The notes beneath the pieces were generated by a model. That model was not told where the DNA came from. It worked only from the letters and a program-made list of their open reading frames with translations, and searched no databases. From Lachnospiraceae bacterium (GTDB lineage Bacteria; Bacillota; Clostridia; Lachnospirales; Lachnospiraceae): 64,000 bases of DNA. Below are positions 57,616-64,000 of this stretch, piece after piece. Both the position numbers and the translations under genes were made by a program. How positions within the stretch are numbered: the stretch's first letter is position 1; each line of letters begins with the position of its first letter. Location: positions 1 through 64,000 of the forward strand of contig JAIKZQ010000007.1 in NCBI GenBank assembly GCA_024682075.1. Reading direction: 5' to 3'.

Positions 57616-58791
57616 TCATCTTCTCGTAAACCTGCGGAGGCCGGGGATCACGTCCTCAAGTGCAGATGCGGCAGCTTCCATCTCTTCCTGTGTGGTGAAT
57701 GCCGACATTGAGATCCTGATGGTTGATTCCAAAAGGCTCTTATCAAGCCCGATCGAGGAAAGCGTTGCGGACGGAGCTCTCTTATGAGTGGAGCATGCGC
57801 TTCCGGCAGAGACATATATTCCCTGACCCTCAAGAGAATGCAGAAGCACCTCGGCCCTTACATCCTTTACCGATACCGATATGATATGAGGAGCCGTTTC
57901 ACAGATCTTCGCCGGATCTTCGGAGACAAGTCCGTTAACGCTTACTCCATCGATCTGCGTGATGCGCTCAATGAACTTCGTCTTGAGGTCATATAGTTTT
58001 CTGACATCAGCGTCATAATCCGAATAAAGCATCTTTGCAGCCATTGCCATGCCGGCTATTCCGGGGACGTTTTCGGTTCCGGACCTGATACCTTTCTGCT
58101 GGCCGCCACCGTAATTGACCGGAACTATCCTTACACCGTCTGCGACATACAGGAAGCCGCACCCTTTCGGTCCGTGGATCTTGTGTGAGCTCGCGCTCAT
58201 AAGATCGATCTTCATCCTGCCGGGATTAATCTGTGCCTTCCCGAATCCCTGAACCGCATCCACGTGAAAATAACAATCGGGGCACTTTTCCTTTATGATC
58301 CCGCCCGCTTCCGCGACCGGCTGAACCGATCCGATCTCATTATTCGTATGCATTATCGAGACAAGTATGGTATCCGGAGTAAGGGCATCCGACAATTCAT
58401 CAAGGCTTATCCTTCCGCTCCGGTCTGTTCCGAGATACGTCACGGTGAAGCCCTCATCCTCAAGATGCTTCATGGTATTGAGCACTGCCGGATGCTCCAC
58501 CTTCGTGGTTATCAGATTTCTGCCCCTTCTTTCCAGGGCATGTGCCGCACCGATGATCGCCATATTGTCGGATTCGGTTCCGCCGGAAGTAAAATATATG
58601 TTTTTATCATTGCATGACAAAATGCCCGCAAGGATCTTTGAAGCTTCCCTGACATGTCCCTCGGCAACGACTCCGAGATGATGCATGCTGGAGGGATTGC
58701 CGTAATCCACGGTCATCAGCTTTGCCATATGCTCTGCCACTTCGGGGAAAACCCTTGTCGTGGCTGAATTATCAAGATAGATTTCCTGCAT
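57616..58791 (-). CDS. Cysteine desulfurase (NifS/IscS family)
   Basis: EIYLDNSATTRVFPEV, FTSGGTESDN, SSHKIHGPKGCGFLY, YVSAGSACSTHKRAPS. Confidence 0.94.
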   Translation of the reverse strand: MQEIYLDNSATTRVFPEVAEHMAKLMTVDYGNPSSMHHLGVVAEGHVREASKILAGILSCNDKNIYFTSGGTESDNMAIIGAAHALERRGRNLITTKVEHPAVLNTMKHLEDEGFTVTYLGTDRSGRISLDELSDALTPDTILVSIMHTNNEIGSVQPVAEAGGIIKEKCPDCYFHVDAVQGFGKAQINPGRMKIDLMSASSHKIHGPKGCGFLYVADGVRIVPVNYGGGQQKGIRSGTENVPGIAGMAMAAKMLYSDYDADVRKLYDLKTKFIERITQIDGVSVNGLVSEDPAKICETAPHIISVSVKDVRAEVLLHSLEGQGIYVSAGSACSTHKRAPSATLSSIGLDKSLLESTIRISMSAFTTQEEMEAAASALEDVIPGLRRFTRR

Positions 58792-58811
58792 CACGAATGC
58801 CTTTCATGCGA

Positions 58812-59609
58812 TCAATAAATTCCCACGGCCACCTTGATCAGATATAGGATAAGCAGATGTGCCGGGTAAAAAATATAGAAAAACCACTTGTTTACCTTTG
58901 ACTTTCTTCCGGCTTTCCCGTCATAGAAGAAGATAAGGATGACAGGCACGAGGAAGATTCCGAGCTGAAACAGGTTATTCAGATTACCGGTTGCCAGTGC
59001 GGGAATCACCGTGATAAATAACACCACAAACGCGGCAACGGCACAGAACGAAATCCACTTTGCAACAGGTCTTTCCCTGTACGTGAATGAGAACAGTGCC
59101 CACAGGACTGCGAAGACAGGCCAGTCACCGAATATGGACAAAATGCACATGATTATCACAAGGATGACCTTCACGGCTTTGGGAGCCTTGAGCCTGTCCC
59201 ACATCCACACCGTGATGAACGCAATAAAAAGTGTATAGATCATTCCCGGGCCCATGCCAAAAAGTGTTCCGCTTTCAAACAGACTGAACGGGATCCAGGA
59301 TATGAGTGCAAAAATACCGAGTCTGATGGCATACTTCTTACGATCCCTCGTATAGTAATAACCTTCCGCAAGAAGAACAGACATTGTAGGACCGGTCAGT
59401 CTTCCAATGACATGCATGATCTGTCCGAGCAGCGATTCCGTCGGAACGAATCCCCACGCAATGTGATCGATCAGCATCGCAATTATCAGAAGATACTTGA
59501 GCTGATTCCTGTTCATCTTAAAGGATGCGCCGGTTCCGTTACTGCTGCCGGTTTCATTAATGACTTCCGTTTCCGTACTGCTGTTTGTTTCAGCAATCTC
59601 TTCGTTCAT
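58812..59609 (-). CDS. TraX family membrane protein
   Basis: NQLKYLLIIAMLIDHIAWGF, IGRLTGPTMSVLLAEGYYYTRDRKKYAIRLGIFALISWIPF, WFFYIFYPAHLLILYLI. Confidence 0.88.
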   Translation of the reverse strand: MNEEIAETNSSTETEVINETGSSNGTGASFKMNRNQLKYLLIIAMLIDHIAWGFVPTESLLGQIMHVIGRLTGPTMSVLLAEGYYYTRDRKKYAIRLGIFALISWIPFSLFESGTLFGMGPGMIYTLFIAFITVWMWDRLKAPKAVKVILVIIMCILSIFGDWPVFAVLWALFSFTYRERPVAKWISFCAVAAFVVLFITVIPALATGNLNNLFQLGIFLVPVILIFFYDGKAGRKSKVNKWFFYIFYPAHLLILYLIKVAVGIY

Positions 59610-59634
59610 TTCATAATTCCCCTCATAAAATATT

Positions 59635-60555
59635 TCAATTCCTTCCGGAAAAGATCTCAAGCTTTGCGATCAGGTCCTCCAGTATGTACCTTGAATCGAC
59701 ATCCGTATAGATCCTGACCTCGGGATTATCTTCCCCCTGTTCCGATGATGTGTCCTGAGCAATGAACGGAGCCTTTGCCACATGGAAATGTCCGCATCCC
59801 GGATTAAGTGCCAGGGCAATCGCAGGTGAATCTCCCAGTGACCAGCTCTCTCCCTGTGTCCAGCCTGCCCCGTCCGAATTGTTATAATCCACCAGATTTC
59901 GGAACAAATGCTCCCCTATCATACCACAAGGTTTGATCCTGCGCTGTATTTCCGCAATGCCTATCGTCACGGTCGTATATACCGTCGACGGAACTAGCCA
60001 CAGGTCTGCACCGCTCCGGAGGACAAGATTGGCGGCTGCGATGTCATTACCCGCATTAAACTCCCTGAAAGGCGCCATGCAGGGAGCCTCGCCGTGAGTA
60101 CCTATCCAGATGACAGTCATCTTCTTTATTATCCCGGGCTCTGCCTGAATCGCCTTTGCAACATTGGTTATCGCACCCTGACAAAGAACAAAAAGAGGCT
60201 TATCCTCCTCTTTCATTGCCTCACTCACGATAAAAGCAGAGCCCTCCGATAACTCATCATCCGCATCGAGAGGTCCTCTTTGTCCATGGAAGACAGGCAC
60301 ATCCATATCCATTGCATCAAGGATCGTCTTGATCTCCTCATGACTTTTTTCCATGGATCCCGCTTCGCGGAAATGTTCTGCAACGATTCCCTTTACCACA
60401 AGCTTCGGGCTGAGCAGTCCCTGCACTATCGCAAAAGGATCATCCGCTTCACATGCCGCATCGGTATCAATGATCACACGGATCTTCTTATATTCAGGAA
60501 CATCGAATTCGAATCCCATCTGCATTTCCTCCGGAAATGTCATCTCATCAGGCAT
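59635..60555 (-). CDS. Inosine-uridine preferring nucleoside hydrolase family protein
   Basis: RVIIDTDAACEADDPFAIVQGLLSPKL; FNAGNDIAAANLVLRSGADLWLVP. Confidence 0.85.
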   Translation of the reverse strand: MPDEMTFPEEMQMGFEFDVPEYKKIRVIIDTDAACEADDPFAIVQGLLSPKLVVKGIVAEHFREAGSMEKSHEEIKTILDAMDMDVPVFHGQRGPLDADDELSEGSAFIVSEAMKEEDKPLFVLCQGAITNVAKAIQAEPGIIKKMTVIWIGTHGEAPCMAPFREFNAGNDIAAANLVLRSGADLWLVPSTVYTTVTIGIAEIQRRIKPCGMIGEHLFRNLVDYNNSDGAGWTQGESWSLGDSPAIALALNPGCGHFHVAKAPFIAQDTSSEQGEDNPEVRIYTDVDSRYILEDLIAKLEIFSGRN

Positions 60556-60567
60556 CCATACATCCGT

Positions 60568-61131
60568 TTACTTGAGCATCGCAACTATCCATTCAGGGTC
60601 GGGCATTTTTATGTCCTTATTTATGGAGCGGAATTCCATTATTCCCTGAACCGATGCCCAGAATGCGATCGCCATGGTTTCCGCATTACCCTTATGAAAG
60701 ATGCCATCTTTCTGGCCTTTTTTGATCAGCTTTACCGTCGGTGCCACGGCATCCACGGATTCAGCCAGTTTCCTTGCTTCCTCCGGCATTCCGGGTCTTC
60801 GGACCTGAGCCATCAGCACGAACATATAGAAGACCCAGGGCTGTTCTGTCGCAAACGAGAAGATTGTATTAAGAAACATTGTCATATACACATCCGGTGG
60901 AACTGTCACGTTCTCTCCAAAAGAGCCCGGCCCCATCGTCCCCATCCTTACAAGTTCCAGCAGGAGTTCTTCCTTGGATGCAAAATAATGAAACATGAGG
61001 CCCGTGCTCATCGGAACAGCCTCTGCTATATCCGTTATCTTTGTCTCATGATATCCGCGCTCGACAAAAAGCGTGAGCGCGGTCATGAGTATCGCCTGTT
61101 TTCTTTCTTCTTTCTGTTCTTTTCTCGTCAT
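60568..61131 (-). CDS. TetR/AcrR family transcriptional regulator
   Basis: ILMTALTLFVERGYHETKITDIAEAVPMSTGLMFHYFASKEELLLELV. Confidence 0.92.
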   Translation of the reverse strand: MTRKEQKEERKQAILMTALTLFVERGYHETKITDIAEAVPMSTGLMFHYFASKEELLLELVRMGTMGPGSFGENVTVPPDVYMTMFLNTIFSFATEQPWVFYMFVLMAQVRRPGMPEEARKLAESVDAVAPTVKLIKKGQKDGIFHKGNAETMAIAFWASVQGIMEFRSINKDIKMPDPEWIVAMLK

Positions 61132-61156
61132 ATATATTTTCCCGTATGTAATGCGA

Positions 61157-62650
61157 TCAGATATCTATGGACCTGTGCTGCTTCTTAAGGATCCTCTGAA
61201 CCGCGAACTTGCCGGAAATGACTGCGATTGGAAGGCCGCCGGGGCTCATCACCCACTGTCCCGCTATATAGAGATCCTTAACGCCCTTCACCACACCTTT
61301 AAACCTCATCTGCTTATTACCTGTTGTGGTGACAAAGCCCATGTATGATCCGTGATAAGCATTGCAGTATCTATTGTAAGTCAGAGGTGTCCACGCGTCC
61401 AGTAATTCTATCCTGCCTTCAAGCTCGGGGAATTCCCTGACTATCCTGTCCGTGATCTCCTTTGACAGCCTTTCTTTCTCAGCACTGTACTGCTCCTTAT
61501 CAAGGGACTCCCAGAACAGATAATCTTCATCGGACTGTATGAGATTGGCCTGAATAACTGCCTTTCCCTCGGGAGCAAAGCTCTTGTCATATCCGTAGTT
61601 CTTGACCGAGATCCTGTTAAACGATCTCTTTCCGACCTGAAGTGCATCACAGTCGAAGAATATGGTATCTTCTCCGCTGAAGCTGTCATCCACGGCATAT
61701 GCAACCTGGAATCCCGTTGTGATCGGATAATCCTTCCTTCTGACATAGGCCTCCGCAAGTTCACGTGGCATATACTTTCTGTCGATCAGCTTTCCGAAAA
61801 GGAAGTCCGTATCAACCGCGCTGATGACATAGTCGGCCTTTATCACGCTTCCATCCTCCAGCATGATGCCCGAAGCTTTTCCGTTTTCAATCTCAATCTT
61901 CTTAACTGAAGCCGAAGTATGAAGCGTGCCGCCGAGTGACTTGAACTTCTCTGCGATCCTCAGTGACATTGCAAGGGAACCTTTCAGAGGGATATTTCCA
62001 TTTCCGCTTGTCATCGTTGCATAGGACACAAGAAGCGAATATGCGGTATACTCACCGGGAAGATAGTCACTCATCATCTTTCGGATGAGAGGGGACTTGA
62101 ATCTCATTCCCAGTTCGTTACAGTTGATACCTCCGTACTCCTTCATGACCTTGGGCATGTCAGCCATGCCCTTGCCAAGCTCGATATAATCCCTGATACC
62201 CATCATGTCAAAGGGCTTGATCGAAGGGATGTTGCAGCACTCGGCATACCTTACATATTGTATGAACTTCTTTATCTCCGCCTCATCCCCCGGTGATATT
62301 TCGATCAGTTCCTTCTCCGTCCTGTCAAGATCATTCCAGAGCGTCACTTCCTTTTCCCCGATCCTGCTTGTATAGAACTTTGAAGTGGAGGCATATTCGG
62401 TGTTTTCATCTATGGCTCCGACGTTCTTCCATACCTTCCACAGTCCGGTCTTCGGATCCGTTCCCGTAAGCCAGTGGATGCAGTTATCGATATGATATCC
62501 TTTTCTGTTCCATCCCATGCACTCTCCGCCGGGAACTGCGTTCTTCTCATAGATCTCCGTTTCAAATCCTGCCTGAAGTGCATATATTCCTGCTGACAGT
62601 CCTGCGATGCCGCCTCCGACGATTATTACCTTTTCCTTATCCTGTGACAT
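61157..62650 (-). CDS. Phytoene desaturase-like FAD/NAD(P)-dependent oxidoreductase
   Basis: VIIVGGGIAGLSAGIYALQAGFETEIYEKNAVPGGECMGWNRKGYHIDNCIHWL; C-term DLYIAGQWVMSPGGLPIAVISGKFAVQRI. Confidence 0.9.
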   Translation of the reverse strand: MSQDKEKVIIVGGGIAGLSAGIYALQAGFETEIYEKNAVPGGECMGWNRKGYHIDNCIHWLTGTDPKTGLWKVWKNVGAIDENTEYASTSKFYTSRIGEKEVTLWNDLDRTEKELIEISPGDEAEIKKFIQYVRYAECCNIPSIKPFDMMGIRDYIELGKGMADMPKVMKEYGGINCNELGMRFKSPLIRKMMSDYLPGEYTAYSLLVSYATMTSGNGNIPLKGSLAMSLRIAEKFKSLGGTLHTSASVKKIEIENGKASGIMLEDGSVIKADYVISAVDTDFLFGKLIDRKYMPRELAEAYVRRKDYPITTGFQVAYAVDDSFSGEDTIFFDCDALQVGKRSFNRISVKNYGYDKSFAPEGKAVIQANLIQSDEDYLFWESLDKEQYSAEKERLSKEITDRIVREFPELEGRIELLDAWTPLTYNRYCNAYHGSYMGFVTTTGNKQMRFKGVVKGVKDLYIAGQWVMSPGGLPIAVISGKFAVQRILKKQHRSIDI

Positions 62651-62740
62651 TTGTTTTCCTCCATAACCGGAATCTGCCTGCGTTCTTATCCGGGTTCATT
62701 TTTTTGTTCTGTTTTGAGATGCATCTTTGAATCGTTATTC

Positions 62741-62809
62741 ATTGAATGTGAATTCAATATAATTCGTCTGAAATGATTTGTCAACAGTTTTGTTGAATTT
62801 ATATTCAAC
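62741..62809 (-). promoter_or_regulatory. Promoter with two matching TetR-type operators
   Basis: TTGACA (62779-62784), N17, TATATT (62756-62761) on the minus strand; palindromes ATTGAAT-N4-ATTCAAT (62741-62758) and GTTGAAT-N4-ATTCAAC (62792-62809). Confidence 0.75.
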
Positions 62810-62829
62810 CAATTTCGGGGATAAAAATA

Positions 62830-62857
62830 GCGTCCTCCGGACAGTTCCGGAAGACGC
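62830..62857 (-). terminator. Terminator after membrane transporter gene
   Basis: GCGTCcTCCGGA...TCCGGAaGACGC followed by ATTTTTAT on the minus strand. Confidence 0.65.
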
Positions 62858-62925
62858 CTGGTTTTTCATGCCGGGATGGTTCCTATATAATGCAACACAC
62901 CTGAAATACAGAGTTCAAAAATATA

Positions 62926-63963
62926 TCACGCCTGCTTTTCAGCCAGCTTGATTGCCTTTTTATAGAAGATCATCGCAAGTGCAGAGACGATCAGGATCAA
63001 TGCTCCGACTATAATGTTCTGATCGATCTTCGTTCCGAGAGCCACTACAAGGACCACCAGAAGCATCGTTGCAATCATGTTCGGGAACATATAGATCGCC
63101 ACTCCGGCTCCCTGCTTGATCACTTCAACTTCATTCTCCCAGTCAAGTCTCATATGCTTGATGCCGCATACACATCCCCATGTCGTGGAGAACCCGCACA
63201 GGCAAACGCCGAGTATCAGCGAAAGTATCGAAGTCAGCAGAGGGGCTTTTGTAGAAATGCATATGCAGATGATCGCAAATGAGGCAAAAGGAACGGTCAT
63301 GTACATATTGAACAGCATCTTGCCCTGATAAAGCACCTTTCCGGATATGGGAAGACTTTTGACTATCCAGTAATTCTTACCCTCAAGAGAAGGACTCATC
63401 ACAGTCGTGGCAACCATTCCGATACAGAAATACACTATGAGAGCGATCGCAGGATACAGCATCTCCTTGGTCACCGGAGCCCCCTCCGTGATCTTATACA
63501 GGATAGTGTCCATATCAATAAACAGCACGGCTATTCCAATGATGAGAGCCATGAATTCTCCCATCGATCCGTTGGTCATGTAGATCGTGGAGCCGGTCAT
63601 TCTCCTGAATTCCTTGAATGCAATGGAATTCAGAACGCTCCTGCTCTTCTGGCCTGTCATGCTGAATTTCCTGGATGCCGCGTGATTCTTCAGCTTGGAA
63701 TTGATCTCGCGATACGACCTTCCGACAAAAAAGAACAGGATCTCAAACAGGGCAATGCTTATGACGACCAGCAGCAAAATGCTGAGGATGTCGGTTTGTG
63801 TGACTGCCAGCTGAAACCACTTCGCTGGAAGATATTTATCCGTAACATTATTAATGGATTCCGAAGCATTTACGAGAGTCTCCTCAACCTTATCTTCTTT
63901 TATCATGGATTCTATGAAGAATCTGGACGAAAAGGCCAGGATGACTACGCCGAATGAAAGCAC
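62926..63963 (-). CDS. Multi-TM ABC-2-like permease, probably 5'-truncated by the window edge
   Basis: Several TM segments; ORF track begins at an internal Met next to the window end. Confidence 0.6.
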   Translation of the reverse strand: MLSFGVVILAFSSRFFIESMIKEDKVEETLVNASESINNVTDKYLPAKWFQLAVTQTDILSILLLVVISIALFEILFFFVGRSYREINSKLKNHAASRKFSMTGQKSRSVLNSIAFKEFRRMTGSTIYMTNGSMGEFMALIIGIAVLFIDMDTILYKITEGAPVTKEMLYPAIALIVYFCIGMVATTVMSPSLEGKNYWIVKSLPISGKVLYQGKMLFNMYMTVPFASFAIICICISTKAPLLTSILSLILGVCLCGFSTTWGCVCGIKHMRLDWENEVEVIKQGAGVAIYMFPNMIATMLLVVLVVALGTKIDQNIIVGALILIVSALAMIFYKKAIKLAEKQA

Positions 63964-64000
63964 GGTCTGTACAATGTTGGTCTTTCTGAAGCCCGCACTG

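Noticed and set aside
57616-62650. Possible defence or metabolite island (cysteine desulfurase, TraX, nucleoside hydrolase, TetR, oxidoreductase)
   Set aside because: cysteine desulfurase plus nucleoside hydrolase can suggest DNA phosphorothioation or NADase systems, but no dnd/ssp, TIR or Sir2 partners are visible; the families look like housekeeping or metabolic genes.
1-64000. Prophage, integrative element or intact transposon
   Set aside because: No integrase, transposase, capsid or terminase ORF recognised; the tRNA-Gln has no adjacent integrase.

Overview
The window looks chromosomal and comes from a motile, low-to-mid GC, Lachnospiraceae-like Clostridia (taxonomy inferred from protein character and gene order). 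Most genes lie on the minus strand. Blocks: greA-lysS; a late flagellar operon flgM-flgN-flgK(A)-flgK(B)-flgL-fliW-csrA; asnS; a lipoprotein PPIase; ispE; a hicAB toxin-antitoxin pair; a tight run MocR regulator-RND transporter-pyrC-pyrK-pyrD divergent from a pyridoxal kinase gene; deoC; NlpC/P60; CapA-like; ftsE-ftsX-M23 peptidase-S41 protease; tRNA-Gln(CUG); a DUF815 ATPase; type III glutamine synthetase; LCP protein; U32 peptidase; rnjA-ylbF; DUF1292-ruvX-ireB; thiI; mtaB; GH10 xylanase; a CPBP protease-XRE regulator pair; PrsW-like protease; cysteine desulfurase; and a TetR/FAD-oxidoreductase operon. I saw no CRISPR array, prophage, rRNA or intact transposon. The best leads are: an uncharacterised protein behind a near-consensus sigma-28 promoter (14.8-15.5 kb); a terminator/sigma-28 promoter overlap between two tandem flgK paralogs; a collagen-like (Gly-X-Y) 24-residue repeat predicted to be cytoplasmic in an LCP protein; a 34-bp-stem palindrome at 52.4 kb; a His15-less HPr-like protein; an RND transporter with a roughly 330-residue coiled-coil insertion in a run with pyr genes; and several predicted autoregulatory operators (HicAB, FCD-GntR, TetR, XRE). 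All were read by eye, with no database search.
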